A stretch of DNA of 64,000 nt from Opitutales bacterium (lineage in GTDB: Bacteria > Verrucomicrobiota > Verrucomicrobiia > Opitutales > Oceanipulchritudinaceae), in NCBI GenBank assembly GCA_020831525.1, contig JAFIGH010000008.1, positions 1-64,000 on the forward strand, read 5' to 3'. Both the position numbers and the translations under genes were made by a program. Under the pieces are notes generated by a model, which worked only from the letters and a program-made list of their open reading frames with translations, was not told the DNA's origin and made no database searches. This document shows, piece after piece, positions 1-12,563 of this stretch; position 1 is the stretch's first letter; each line of letters begins with the position of its first letter.

Positions 1-183
1 CAACCGCACCCGCCCGTTGATCCGGCTGACCACATGGTAATACCCGTCGCACCCCGCAGGCGCGCACGCCCGCGGCAGCCGCCGCACCTTTCCCGGCACG
101 CGCCGCGCCACCACCGGATTCCGCGGTGGATCTTCCGGTGCTGACGGCGTCGACGCTTCCGAGTCTTTCTTCTCCTTGCTCAT
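1..183 (-). CDS. REP-associated tyrosine transposase (RAYT), N-terminal part, runs off the left edge
   Basis: The reverse complement from an ATG at 181-183 reads without a stop to the window edge (61 codons). After a charged, proline-rich leader of about 45 residues comes GYYHVVSRINGR, which matches the beta-strand start of the Y1 transposase/RAYT fold (typically YHVTSRGNNR). The HUH motif and catalytic tyrosine would lie outside the window. RAYTs are single-copy domesticated relatives of IS200/IS605 transposases that act on REP palindromes. The dense palindromic repeats immediately to the right fit that role. The family call rests only on the N-terminus. Confidence 0.6.
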   Translation of the reverse strand, partial: MSKEKKDSEASTPSAPEDPPRNPVVARRVPGKVRRLPRACAPAGCDGYYHVVSRINGRVRL

Positions 184-259
184 GGCCCCACCCTGACCCA
201 ATTTTCCGGTTTGTCAATGATAATCTACCTTGTTTGTTATCTTCCCGGAGGGTTTGGAG

Positions 260-825
260 GCGGCCGTTCCGGGTATCGGGCGATGAATCAGCCCGACAAC
301 CGCGCGCGGCGAACGTCGGCGGTGTGCTTCAGCTTCCGCCCGGAGGCGGCGGGGGGGCGGGCGAAACATCGGCGCACGTGCGGCTTCAGTGTGAGCGCCG
401 GTCGTGCGCCGGGGTGCGGCCGTTCCAGGATCGGGCGATGAATCAGTCCGACAACCTCGCGCGGCGGACGTTGGCGGTGTGCTTCAGCTTCCGCCCGGAG
501 GCGGCGGGGGGGCGGGCGAAACATCGGCGCACGTGCGGCTTCAGTGTGAGCGCCGGTCGTGCGCCGGGGTGCGGCCGTTCCGGGATCGGGCGATGAATCA
601 GCCCGACAACCGCGCGCGGCGAACGTCGGCGGTGTGCTTCAGCTTCCGCCCGGAGGCGGCGGGGGGGCGGGCGAAACATCGGCGCACGTGCGGCTTCAGT
701 GTGAGCGCCGGTCGTGCGCCGGGGTGCGGCCGTTCCGGGATCGGGCGATGAATCAGCCCGACAACCGCGCGCGGCGGACGTCGGCGGTGTGCTTCAGCTT
801 CCGCCCGGGGGCGGCGGGAGGGGTG
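260..825. repeat. 155-bp tandem repeat array, about four copies, with internal palindromes
   Basis: The landmark CGATGAATCA recurs at 281, 436, 591 and 746, exactly 155 bp apart, with near-identical sequence between. A further partial copy, without the second half, starts near 1080 (landmark at 1107). Each unit contains a hairpin with arms TCGGGC/GCCCGA around a 9-nt loop, and a second with CCGCC/GGCGG around CGGA. Every frame is open through several copies only because of the GC-rich repeat, so no gene is called. The array lies next to the RAYT start and looks like a BIME-type repeat cluster. Confidence 0.85.
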
Positions 826-883
826 AGTGTTCCCTGTGGCGGCGGGGATTTGTCTGCCGGGCCAACGGCTTTGCCGGCGGGAT

Positions 884-905
884 CGACGGAGGCGGGGCTC
901 CGTCG
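884..905. repeat. REP-like palindrome, copy 1
   Basis: Perfect 8-bp arms CGACGGAG and CTCCGTCG flank a 6-nt GC loop. It is preceded by a conserved leader containing GCCGGGCCAACGGC (near 857) and followed by the self-complementary GCTACGTAGC. Confidence 0.75.
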
Positions 906-998
906 CTACGTAGCGCATCTTCCCCGGAGATTCGAGGGGGCGGGACGCTTTGGAGGCACGGGGATTTGTTTGCCGGGCCAACGGCCTTCCCAGCGGGT

Positions 999-1020
999 CG
1001 ACGGAGGCGCGGCTCCGTCG
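999..1020. repeat. REP-like palindrome, copy 2
   Basis: Same arms as the copy at 884-905 with a slightly different loop (GCGCGG), and the same upstream leader GCCGGGCCAACGGC at about 972. Leader plus hairpin make a repeat of about 50 bp. Confidence 0.75.
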
Positions 1021-1270
1021 CTGCGGGGCGGATCTTCGGCGGAGGTTCGAGGGGAGCGGGATTGTTTGGGCGGCGTGTGGCGGGGTGCGGCCGTTCCGGG
1101 ATCGGGCGATGAATCAGCCCGACAACCTCGCGCGGCGGACGTTGGCGGTGTGCTTCAGCTTCCGCCCGGAGGCGGCGGGCGCGGGGAGTGTTCCCTGTGG
1201 CGGCGGGGTGCGGACACAAGGTCTCGCACCTACTCTATGGCGTTGCCTGAGCTGCCGGGGCCGGCGGGAT

Positions 1271-1292
1271 CGACGGAGGCGGGGCTCCGTCG
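1271..1292. repeat. REP-like palindrome, copy 3, just downstream of atpC
   Basis: Identical 8-bp arms and loop to copy 1. It lies 18 bp past the atpC stop on the transcribed side, so the ATP synthase mRNA would end in or run through this hairpin. No U-tract follows, so it is not a classical Rho-independent terminator, but it could protect the 3' end or help termination. Confidence 0.7.
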
Positions 1293-1309
1293 CTACCCAG
1301 GCAGCTCCC

Positions 1310-1732
1310 CTACAGCCGCTTGGTGTCGGCGATGATTTTCTGGAGGACGGCGAAGCGGGCTTTGGTTTCGAGTTCTTCGAGGATGGCGGGGTCGGCGCCT
1401 TCTTCGGTGGCCTTGGCGAGGGCTTCCTCGGCGCGGCGGCGGGCTTCGTCGGCCTGCGAGGTATCGATTTTCTCGACCTCAATGGCGGCCTCCGTGAGGA
1501 CGCTGACGGTATCGGCGTAGACGCGGATGAAACCTTTGTCGATGGCGATGGAGTCGGGCTTGCCGTCTTTGAAAAACCGGAGTGCGCCCGGCTCGATGAT
1601 GGTCATGAGCGGGATGTGGCCGGGGAGCACGTCGATCTCGCCGGAGCTGACGGTGGGCAGCACGACATGGTCGACGGTCTCGCGGAAGACCGTGCGCTCG
1701 GGGGTGACAACTTCGAGGGTGATGGACGCCAT
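1310..1732 (-). CDS. atpC: F1Fo ATP synthase subunit epsilon
   Basis: A 140-residue protein with the N-terminal beta-sandwich typical of epsilon (TPERTVFRETVDHVVLPT, then GEIDVLPGHIPLMT) and a C-terminal two-helix hairpin (about residues 90-140) that can regulate rotation. Length matches the family. It is the last gene of the ATP synthase operon, 17 bp after atpD. The subunit sits on the central stalk and contacts gamma and the c-ring. Confidence 0.96.
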   Translation of the reverse strand: MASITLEVVTPERTVFRETVDHVVLPTVSSGEIDVLPGHIPLMTIIEPGALRFFKDGKPDSIAIDKGFIRVYADTVSVLTEAAIEVEKIDTSQADEARRRAEEALAKATEEGADPAILEELETKARFAVLQKIIADTKRL

Positions 1733-1749
1733 GGTTCGCGCGGGGCGGG

Positions 1750-4093
<2,344 letters not shown>

Positions 4094-4135
4094 GGATACG
4101 GTGTCGTCGTGCGGGTGCGGCTAAATCGGGGCGGC

Positions 4136-5674
<1,539 letters not shown>

Positions 5675-5731
5675 GGTTTGGAACGTAAAGGGGAACGAAT
5701 GTGCGGTTGTAGTGCGGAATGGGTGGAAGGA

Positions 5732-6148
5732 TCAGACGAGCGCCTCGGCGGTGGCGCGCTCGAGCCCGCGCAGGCGGGCGGCGACGGAAGCATCGTAGAC
5801 GATGTCGCCGAGAGTGAGGCGCAGACCCCCGAGTAGATCGGGGTTTTCGCGCAGACGGTGACTGAGGCTGCGGCCCGCGCGTCTGCCGAGAGCGGCGACC
5901 AGAAACTCGACGGAAACCGCGTCGACGGGGCCGGCGTGCTCGACGAACACCTCGCGCAGGCCCAGCTCGCGCACCACGCAACTGCGGAAATACTCCAGAA
6001 AGGCGCGCCGCTCGGCGACGGGGCGCCGCCCGAGAACCTTGTCGAGGACGGCGTGCAGCTCCTGCGCGCCGCTGTCCCCCGCCTCGGCGAAGAGGCGCGC
6101 GAGCTTTTTCGCGAGGCGGCGGTCCTTGTGGTTCAGTTTGCGGGTCAT
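5732..6148 (-). CDS. atpH: F1Fo ATP synthase subunit delta
   Basis: 138 residues between atpF and atpA. The family is poorly conserved; the call rests on position and on the C-terminal segment SLSHRLRENPDLLGGLRLTL, typical of delta/OSCP. It is about 40 residues shorter than the E. coli subunit, mostly through a short N-terminal helical domain (KLNHKDRRLAKKLARLFAEA). It joins F1 to the b-subunit peripheral stalk. Confidence 0.85.
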   Translation of the reverse strand: MTRKLNHKDRRLAKKLARLFAEAGDSGAQELHAVLDKVLGRRPVAERRAFLEYFRSCVVRELGLREVFVEHAGPVDAVSVEFLVAALGRRAGRSLSHRLRENPDLLGGLRLTLGDIVYDASVAARLRGLERATAEALV

Positions 6149-6170
6149 CGGGCGGAGAAAAAGGGTCGGT

Positions 6171-6734
6171 TCAGTTCAGCGCCGCGATTTCGCGGGAGGC
6201 CGAAGTGTTGAGGCTCTTCTTTTCCTCCTCGGAGAGGTCCTTGCGCAGGACCTTGCCGGTCGTGAGGACGACGAGACGGGCGATTTCGCCCCGCACCTCG
6301 GCGAGGATGCGCTTGCGCTCCATCTCGTTCGCTTCGTCGGCGCGGCGGCGCATTTCCTCGATCTGGCGGGCGGTGTCGTTGCGCATGCGCTCCTCGAAGG
6401 CCGCCGCGTTGTTCCGCGCCTCCTTGTGGATGCGCTGGGCCTCGGCCTGCGCCTCCTGCAAAATCTGCGCCTGCCGCTTCTCCGACTCGGCGAGACGGGT
6501 CTTGGCCTCCTCGGCGAACTGGAGCCCGTCCGAAATCTTGCGCTGGCGCTCGTCCAGAGTGGCGACCACCGGCTTGAAGGCAAAGCGGTAGAGAAGGTAA
6601 GCGACGATCGCGAAGTTGACGACCTGCGCGAAGAGGATCGGCCACTCCACCCCGAAGCGGCCCGCCACTTCGGCGATCTTGTCGACCGGACCTGCCGAGG
6701 CCTCGGCCATTATTGTGGGAAGGAACGTCAGCAT
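6171..6734 (-). CDS. atpF: F1Fo ATP synthase subunit b
   Basis: 187 residues from the ATG at 6734. The frame stays open further upstream but would overlap atpE, so that extension is rejected; ATG 6710 is an alternative start. A membrane helix ([20 protein letters not shown]) is followed by a long charged coiled coil (about residues 50-165) forming the peripheral stalk. It lies between atpE and atpH. Confidence 0.92.
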   Translation of the reverse strand: MLTFLPTIMAEASAGPVDKIAEVAGRFGVEWPILFAQVVNFAIVAYLLYRFAFKPVVATLDERQRKISDGLQFAEEAKTRLAESEKRQAQILQEAQAEAQRIHKEARNNAAAFEERMRNDTARQIEEMRRRADEANEMERKRILAEVRGEIARLVVLTTGKVLRKDLSEEEKKSLNTSASREIAALN

Positions 6735-6795
6735 GACGACGAAAAGGGAAAACCCGCGGGCGGCACCGGCATGCGGCGCCGCCCGCGGAAAAGGG

Positions 6796-7002
6796 TTAAG
6801 CGAGGAAGATGACGAAGAAGATAATCGCCTCGGCAAACGCCATGGCGACGATCGATTGCACGAGGATCTTCGTGCTGGCGCCCGGATTGCGGCCCACGGA
6901 GTCGCAGGCCTTGTAGCCGATGAGTGCGATCCCGAGCGGGATGGCGAGTGCCGCCGCGGCAACAACGAGGTTGCCGGAGATTTCAGCGAGGAGGTTGAAC
7001 AT
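6796..7002 (-). CDS. atpE: F1Fo ATP synthase subunit c
   Basis: 68 residues forming two hydrophobic helices joined by the polar loop GRNP (residues 37-40, equivalent to RQP). The ion-binding carboxylate is Glu58 in [11 protein letters not shown]. The residue after it is Ala and no Gln occupies the helix-1 site, so the Na+ signature is absent and proton coupling is inferred. Helix 1 ([16 protein letters not shown]) has fewer glycines than the usual GxGxGxG packing motif. Confidence 0.95.
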   Translation of the reverse strand: MFNLLAEISGNLVVAAAALAIPLGIALIGYKACDSVGRNPGASTKILVQSIVAMAFAEAIIFFVIFLA

Positions 7003-7131
7003 GATGTGTATCTATTGGTTGGTTTGTGATGTTTACGGGTTTTCCCCCGCCGCCCACGTTAGCACCACACCCGCGCGGCGGGTGTCGAGGCGGTCCCGAA
7101 GGCCGCCATGGTCACAGCGGAGAAAAGAAAA

Positions 7132-7986
7132 TCAATGCGCATGGGCTTCGTCGTCTCCATGGTTGCACACAAGGCCGATGTAGATCGCCACCAGCACCGT
7201 GAAAATAAAGGCCTGCACCACACCCACCATCACTTCGAAGAAGTAGAACGGGATGGGGAGCACGAAGGCGAAAAGGTGGGTCATGCTGTCGAGGAGATTC
7301 TCCCCCCCGAAGATGTTGCCGTAGAGGCGGAAGCTCAGCGAGAGCGGACGGAAGGCGATAGACACCATCTCGATCACGCCCACGGCGAGAAAGATGGGAA
7401 TGAGGAGCAGGTAGATGACAAAGGGCGTCTCTTTGCGGTCGGCCTTGTTGCCGAACAACTCGAAGAGGAACATCCGCGGCCCGGCGTAGCGCAGGCAGTA
7501 GTAGAGCCAAGCCATCATAGCGACAAGGGCGAGCCCGAGCGTCATGTTGAGGTCGGCGTTGGCCGGGCGCACCCAGTAGAGGAGCGTGCCCGCGTCGTCG
7601 TAATAGCCGAACGACCCCACCCCCGGAAGCATGCCGCTCCAGTTGTGGATCATGATAAACGTGAAGAGCGCGAGGAGAAAGGGGAAGGCACCCTTCATGG
7701 CGTGTTTGCCCACGATCGGCTCAAGAAGATCCTTCAGGCCGCCGACAATGCTCTCCACGACGGCCTGCCCCTTGCCCGGAACGAGTGTCGGTTTGCCCAC
7801 CATGCGCCGCACCAGAAGAATGAGCGCGAGCGAAACGACCCAGCCCGTAAGCATGGAATTGGTGATCGGGATCCCGAAGAACCACGTCGGCTCCGTCAGC
7901 TTGTAGGCGTAGGGAGCCACGCCCTCCGCCGCCGCGGATGCCGTTGCCAATGGAAAAACGAGAACTGAAAAAAGCAGACGGTTCAT
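7132..7986 (-). CDS. atpB: F1Fo ATP synthase subunit a
   Basis: 284 residues from the ATG at 7986. The open frame upstream is non-coding and reaches into the divergent proS region. An N-terminal hydrophobic segment (residues 1-20) looks like a cleavable or anchoring signal. Several membrane helices follow. The essential arginine is Arg220 in [13 protein letters not shown]. The C-terminus is His/Asp-rich (HGDDEAHAH). It is the first gene of the operon; no atpI-like gene is adjacent. It is divergent from proS, with a shared promoter region at 7987-8160. Confidence 0.96.
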   Translation of the reverse strand: MNRLLFSVLVFPLATASAAAEGVAPYAYKLTEPTWFFGIPITNSMLTGWVVSLALILLVRRMVGKPTLVPGKGQAVVESIVGGLKDLLEPIVGKHAMKGAFPFLLALFTFIMIHNWSGMLPGVGSFGYYDDAGTLLYWVRPANADLNMTLGLALVAMMAWLYYCLRYAGPRMFLFELFGNKADRKETPFVIYLLLIPIFLAVGVIEMVSIAFRPLSLSFRLYGNIFGGENLLDSMTHLFAFVLPIPFYFFEVMVGVVQAFIFTVLVAIYIGLVCNHGDDEAHAH

Positions 7987-8160
7987 TCGAAAACCCCGAT
8001 TCAAGGAAGCGCCGGACACACGCCCCCCTTTTTGAGCCGGAAAAAAGAACAGTCTTTGCATGCCGCCTCCGCCCCCGTCAACCCCCGATTGCCCACAATT
8101 CGGAATCGCTTTTGGCGTTGCGTGCCGCTGCTTCATTGACAGAGCGTTCTCCCGCAAACC
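7987..8160. promoter_or_regulatory. Divergent promoter region of the ATP synthase operon and proS
   Basis: These 174 bp separate two divergent starts, so promoters for both operons should lie here. No convincing -35/-10 pair stands out. TTGACG on the minus strand and TTGACA on the plus strand (8136-8141, too close to the proS ATG) are the only -35-like hexamers seen. Confidence 0.4.
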
Positions 8161-9660
8161 ATGGCCAAACAGCAACGCACAGCCGTCTCCCCCACGCGGG
8201 CGGAGGATTATCCCGAGTGGTACCAGCAAGTCATCCGCGCCGCGGACCTCGCCGAAAACTCGCCCGTGCGCGGGTGCATGGTCATCAAGCCGTGGGGCTA
8301 CACCCTGTGGGAGCGCATGCAGCGTGACCTCGACGCGAAGTTCAAGGCCACCGGACACGTCAACGCCTACTTTCCGCTCTTCATCCCCAAGAGCTACCTC
8401 GAAAAGGAGGCGCGGCACGTCGAAGGCTTCGCGAAAGAGTGCGCGGTCGTCACCCACTCGCGCCTCGAACTGGGCGAAGACGGCAAGCTCCACCCCGCCG
8501 CCCCGCTCGAGGAGCCCCTCATCGTCCGCCCCACCTCCGAGACGATCATCGGCGAGATGTACGCCAAATGGGTGCAGAGCTACCGCGACCTGCCCATCCT
8601 CATCAACCAGTGGGCCAACGTCGTGCGCTGGGAGATGCGCACCCGCCTCTTTCTGCGCACGACCGAGTTTCTCTGGCAGGAGGGCCACACCGCCCACGCC
8701 ACCGAGGCGGAGGCATGGGAAGAGACGCGGCGCATGCTCGATGTCTACGCCGATTTCGCTGAAAACCACATGGCCATGCCCGTCCTCCGGGGCGAAAAAA
8801 CCGCCGACGAACGCTTCCCCGGCGCCGTCTCCACGCTCTGCATCGAGGCCATGATGCAGGACCGCAAAGCCCTCCAGGCCGGCACCTCGCACTTTCTCGG
8901 GCAAAATTTCGCCAAAGCGGCCGGGATCCAGTTCCTCAGCGCCGAGGGTCAGCAGGAGTATGCATGGACGACCTCATGGGGCGTCTCCACGCGGCTCATC
9001 GGCGGCCTCATCATGACCCACGGCGACGACGACGGGCTCGTCCTCCCCCCGCGCCTCGCGCCCCTCCACATCGTCATCCTCCCCGTCGCGCCCAAAGAAG
9101 AGCACAGGGCCTCAGTCTTCGAAGCCTGCGACAAACTCGCGGAGGAGCTGGGCGGGCTCGCGTGGCACGGCAACGCGCTCGAGGTCCACGTCGACAAGCG
9201 CGACCTGCGCGGCGGCGAAAAAATGTGGAGCTGGGTCAAAAAGGGCGTGCCCCTGCGCGTCGAAATCGGCCCGCGCGACCTTGAGAATGACGCCGTCTTC
9301 GTCGCCCGCCGCGATACCGGCGAGAAGCAGTCCATGCCGCGCGCCGCCTTCGTCGGCGAAGTGCGGGAGAGGCTCGAAGCCGTTCAAAGCAACCTGCTCC
9401 AGCGCGCGCGCGATTTCCGCGCCGCCAACTCGCGCAACATCGATTCGCTCGCCGACTTCAAGGCATGGTTCGAGGGCGATGGCGGCGGATTCGCATGGGC
9501 GCACTGGAGCGAAGAAGCCGGTCCCGAAGCCGAGGCGCTCCTGCGCGACCTCAAGGTCACCGTCCGCTGCGTGCCCTACACCGATACCGCCGAGCCCGGC
9601 GAATGCATCTTTTCCGGCAAGCCCTCCAAACAGCGCGTCGTCTTCGCCAAGGCCTATTAG
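8161..9660 (+). CDS. proS: Prolyl-tRNA synthetase, archaeal/eukaryote-type (ProS type 3)
   Basis: 499 residues. It charges tRNA-Pro. Class II motifs are visible: IVRPTSET at 121-128, motif 2 with [16 protein letters not shown] (about 165-180), and motif 3 in [10 protein letters not shown]...GLVLPPR. The protein lacks the bacterial-type editing insertion and ends FAKAY; the terminal tyrosine is characteristic of the archaeal/eukaryote-like form. It is monocistronic here, divergent from atpB. A missing editing domain predicts that Ala-tRNA-Pro is cleared in trans. Confidence 0.95.
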   Translation: MAKQQRTAVSPTRAEDYPEWYQQVIRAADLAENSPVRGCMVIKPWGYTLWERMQRDLDAKFKATGHVNAYFPLFIPKSYLEKEARHVEGFAKECAVVTHSRLELGEDGKLHPAAPLEEPLIVRPTSETIIGEMYAKWVQSYRDLPILINQWANVVRWEMRTRLFLRTTEFLWQEGHTAHATEAEAWEETRRMLDVYADFAENHMAMPVLRGEKTADERFPGAVSTLCIEAMMQDRKALQAGTSHFLGQNFAKAAGIQFLSAEGQQEYAWTTSWGVSTRLIGGLIMTHGDDDGLVLPPRLAPLHIVILPVAPKEEHRASVFEACDKLAEELGGLAWHGNALEVHVDKRDLRGGEKMWSWVKKGVPLRVEIGPRDLENDAVFVARRDTGEKQSMPRAAFVGEVRERLEAVQSNLLQRARDFRAANSRNIDSLADFKAWFEGDGGGFAWAHWSEEAGPEAEALLRDLKVTVRCVPYTDTAEPGECIFSGKPSKQRVVFAKAY

Positions 9661-9686
9661 AGCCGCAAGCGGTGTCGGCGGCGGAA

Positions 9687-9704
9687 GGTTGTCGGGCTGC
9701 TTCA
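9687..9704 (-). repeat. Short inverted fragment of the 155-bp repeat
   Basis: GGTTGTCGGGCTGCTTCA downstream of proS matches the reverse complement of the array landmark (GGTTGTCGGGCTGATTCA) at 17 of 18 positions. The rest of the 140-bp gap to the next gene holds nothing recognisable. Confidence 0.45.
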
Positions 9705-9799
9705 GCGCAAGACAGCTATACGGACGGAACCGCACCCTCAGAACGCCCGCCCCGGATCGACTCCGGACGCGCCCGCCCGTCAGCAACAGTGCCGTCCCC

Positions 9800-10234
9800 C
9801 TACTGCGTGCGCCGCTCGGACTTCGGCGCGCGCACCTCGTCGAGCGTGCGTAGCCACTTCAGGTCGAACATGCGCACGATGAAGAAGAGGATTATCAGCA
9901 CTGCCGCCGCCAGAAAGCTGTAATGCTCCCGCACGATGTCGGGAATCATCTCCATGAGCCGGAAGGCGAAAAAACCGGCCCCCACCAAACTCACAAGAAT
10001 GCCAAGCGGATAGAGGAGCCGCCCCACCTCGAGCGTCAGCTCTCCGTCGAAGTGGCGGATGGACAGGAAAAGAACAAAGACTCCGCACCCGAAACCGGCT
10101 GCCACCAGCAGGTAGGCGATGCTCAGCGCGGGCTCCTGCCGCAGATAAAAGGTGCCCGCCATGATGACGAGATAGACGGCGCAGATCGCCAGAACCATCT
10201 GGGAGAAACGAAGTAAAAATGACCGGAAAAACAT
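9800..10234 (-). CDS. Small membrane protein of unknown function
   Basis: 144 residues from the ATG at 10234. The longer open frame upstream runs antisense through the carbonic anhydrase gene and is rejected. Four hydrophobic segments are seen (about residues 8-28, 33-53, 68-88 and 98-118), followed by a charged tail ending KSERRTQ. No family motif is recognised. It is convergent with proS and divergent from the carbonic-anhydrase gene, with no operon partner. Topology suggests a four-helix inner-membrane protein. Confidence 0.65.
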   Translation of the reverse strand: MFFRSFLLRFSQMVLAICAVYLVIMAGTFYLRQEPALSIAYLLVAAGFGCGVFVLFLSIRHFDGELTLEVGRLLYPLGILVSLVGAGFFAFRLMEMIPDIVREHYSFLAAAVLIILFFIVRMFDLKWLRTLDEVRAPKSERRTQ

Positions 10235-10348
10235 ACGATACCAATAGTTGATTTCACGCAGCGTGGCGGTCGCCCCGCCGCGCCGCAATGAATTTTCCGC
10301 GTGCCGGATTCCCTTGCCGCAAAGGGACGCGCGCGGTTGAGTCGGCCC

Positions 10349-10891
10349 ATGGACTGGAAACCCGCCCTCGAAGAACGCCTCAAGCGCCACCTCCACGCCC
10401 GCCCGAACATCCACCCGACCGCCTACGTCGCCGATACGGCCTGGGTTGACGGCGATGTCACCCTCGGTCCCGAAAGCTCCGTATGGCCGCAGACCGTCCT
10501 GCGCGGAGACATCGAGCGCATCGTCGTCGGCGAAGGTTCTAATATCCAGGACGGCAGCGTCGTCCACCTTGCGGACGACCTGCCCGCCCTCATTGGCGAC
10601 TACGTCACCGTCGGCCACGGTGCCATCATCCACGCCTGCACGGTTGAAAACGAGTGCCTCATCGGCATGCGCGCCACTGTCCTCGACGGCGCCGTCATCG
10701 GCGCGCAGTCCATTGTCGGCGCCGGCGCCGTCGTCACCAAGGGCACCGTCGTCCCTCCCGGCTCCCTCGCCATGGGCATGCCCGCCAAAATCATCCGCCC
10801 CCTCACCGACGAAGAACGCGCCGGCCTTCGCCCATGGGCCGAAAAATACGTCGTCGTCTCCCGTGCCCACCGCGCCAAGCGCGACGGCTGA
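10349..10891 (+). CDS. Gamma-class carbonic anhydrase family protein (left-handed beta-helix)
   Basis: 180 residues from the ATG at 10349. Hexapeptide repeats form a left-handed beta-helix (IHPTAYVADTAWVDGDVTLG onward). Three metal-ligand histidines are in place: His73 (SVVHLA) and His90/His95 (VGHGAIIHAC). The family includes carbonic anhydrases and look-alike YrdA/PaaY proteins. The Cam acid-loop glutamates are not evident, so hydration activity is uncertain. A MGMPAKIIRPL segment near the C-terminus is typical of the YrdA branch. Confidence 0.85.
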   Translation: MDWKPALEERLKRHLHARPNIHPTAYVADTAWVDGDVTLGPESSVWPQTVLRGDIERIVVGEGSNIQDGSVVHLADDLPALIGDYVTVGHGAIIHACTVENECLIGMRATVLDGAVIGAQSIVGAGAVVTKGTVVPPGSLAMGMPAKIIRPLTDEERAGLRPWAEKYVVVSRAHRAKRDG

Positions 10892-10967
10892 GCGCCCCGC
10901 ACGCCCCAAGGGAAAGCGGATGTGATCTTTCGATATGTCGTCGCTGCGCTCCCCGGATCTTGTTCGT

Positions 10968-11157
10968 GGCGAAATTGGCACGGGTAAGAAAACCTGTGCT
11001 CCGTTCGCCAAGCGTGCATGGTCTCCCAACGGAGCACGGACTTTCCTGTCCGTGGCAAAACGGGCACGGGTAAGAAATCCTGTGCTCCGTTCGCCAAACG
11101 TGCATGGTCTCCCAACGGAGCACGGACTTTCCTGTCCGTGGCAAAACGGGCACGGGA
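10968..11157. repeat. 86-bp direct repeat (2.2 copies) carrying two hairpins per unit
   Basis: Landmark GCATGGTCTC occurs at 11016 and 11102, period 86; a third, partial copy ends at 11157. Each unit has a long hairpin with perfect 10-bp arms GTGCTCCGTT/AACGGAGCAC around 22 nt. Immediately after is a compact hairpin CACGGAC-TTTCCT-GTCCGTG. The array fills most of the 347-bp gap between the carbonic anhydrase and the TolC-like gene; nothing else is seen there. Confidence 0.85.
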
Positions 11158-11238
11158 TGCACCGCAGAGTTCACCCGAAACGAGGGAAGAACTTGAGGAA
11201 TTACGCGCCATAGGTTCTCTTGACCTCTTTCCGCCGCC

Positions 11239-12561
11239 ATGAACCGCACACTTTTCTTTCTCGGGTTGATCTTCGCCGTCCTCTTTCCGGTCTCTCCGGT
11301 CCACGCGCAGCAGACTGTCGAACTCGACCTCGCCGGAGCCCTCGCCCGCGCGCGTGACGCCAATTTCGCCATCCTCATCGAGCGCGAAAACGTCGAGAGC
11401 CTCCGCCAGAGCGCCCGCCGCGCGCGCGCGGAGTTGCTCCCGCAGGTTACGGCCACCGCCGCGCAATCCCGCGCCATGCAGCCCAACGTCGGCGGATTCA
11501 CCGAAGGCATCGAGGGCATCCCCGACCGCAGATTCACCAACCGCTTCGACGCCCTCCTGCGCGCGCGCCTCTCCACCCTCGACGCCACCCGCATCGCCGA
11601 ATACCGGGTCGCGCAATACGACGCCGAGCTTTCCACCTTCGACCTCGAGTCCACCGTGCAGGACATCCTCGAAGCCATTGCCGACGCCTTTTTCACGCAC
11701 GTGCGCAACCTCGCCCGCCTGGACGTCATCGCGGCCAACATTGAGCGCGACCGTGCCCTCCTCGAACTCTCCGAAAACCAGTTCGAAGCCGGCGTCGCGA
11801 CTCCCATCGACGTCACGCGCGCCGAGGTCCAGCTCTCCCAAAACGAACTCGCCCTCCTCCAGCAGGAGACCCTCGTCTTTGAAAGCGAACTGCGCATCAA
11901 GCGCATCCTCAACATCAACCTCGGCGCCGACCTGCGCGTCGTTCCGCCCCCGCTTAGCGAAGCCGCCATCGACAGCGCGCAGGCCATCGGCCTCCAAGCC
12001 GTTCTGCGCGACAACTCCGATTACCAACGCGCCACCCGCACCCTCGAGCGCAACGAATACGCCCGCCGCGCCACCAACTGGGAACGCCTTCCCAGCCTCG
12101 AACTCACCGGCGAATGGGGCTACGCCGCGCGCAGCCTCACCAGCGACATGCGCGAGCAATGGCGCATCCAGGCAGGCATTTCGGTCCCCATCTTCGAGGG
12201 CTTTCGCATCCAGACCAACCAGCTTCGGGCCGACGCCGCCATACGCCGGCAGGAGTTCGTCATCGCCGACCTCGAAAACGAACTCGACGCCGACCTGCGC
12301 CTCGCCCGCCAGGACCTGCGCTCCCGCTTCAGCCAGATAGCCATCGCGCGCAAACAACTCGAACTCAGCGAACGCGAGCTCGAACTCGCCCGCACCCGCT
12401 TCGAAGAAGGCGTCGCCGACAACCGCGACGTCGTCAGCGCCCAAGCCAACGTTGCCGCCGCCGAAGACGGTGTCGTGGAAGCCGAATACTTCTACAACCG
12501 GGCCCGCCTGCGCCTCGCGCGGGTCAGCGGCGATGTTTCGCGCCTCGCCGGGAACAACTGA
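11239..12561 (+). CDS. TolC-family outer-membrane efflux protein
   Basis: 440 residues with a signal peptide (NRTLFFLGLIFAVLFPVSPV, cleavage near HAQ-QT). The mature part has two related halves of long amphipathic helices (residues 30-215 and 230-430) typical of OEP/TolC monomers, which trimerise into an outer-membrane duct. No inner-membrane pump or adaptor gene adjoins it, so the partner transporter must be elsewhere. The maf gene starts two bases after its stop, implying co-transcription. Confidence 0.88.
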   Translation: MNRTLFFLGLIFAVLFPVSPVHAQQTVELDLAGALARARDANFAILIERENVESLRQSARRARAELLPQVTATAAQSRAMQPNVGGFTEGIEGIPDRRFTNRFDALLRARLSTLDATRIAEYRVAQYDAELSTFDLESTVQDILEAIADAFFTHVRNLARLDVIAANIERDRALLELSENQFEAGVATPIDVTRAEVQLSQNELALLQQETLVFESELRIKRILNINLGADLRVVPPPLSEAAIDSAQAIGLQAVLRDNSDYQRATRTLERNEYARRATNWERLPSLELTGEWGYAARSLTSDMREQWRIQAGISVPIFEGFRIQTNQLRADAAIRRQEFVIADLENELDADLRLARQDLRSRFSQIAIARKQLELSERELELARTRFEEGVADNRDVVSAQANVAAAEDGVVEAEYFYNRARLRLARVSGDVSRLAGNN

Positions 12562-12563
12562 CC

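Noticed and set aside
260-1130. Possible CRISPR array or repetitive protein gene
   Set aside because: The repeats are contiguous 155-bp units with no unique spacers, and reading frames continue through them only because of base composition.
6796-7002. Sodium-translocating subunit c
   Set aside because: The helix-1 glutamine and the Ser/Thr following the ion-binding glutamate are both missing.
9800-11029. A 409-codon version of the small membrane protein
   Set aside because: The extra N-terminal part is antisense to the carbonic anhydrase gene; the hydrophobic protein begins at 10234.
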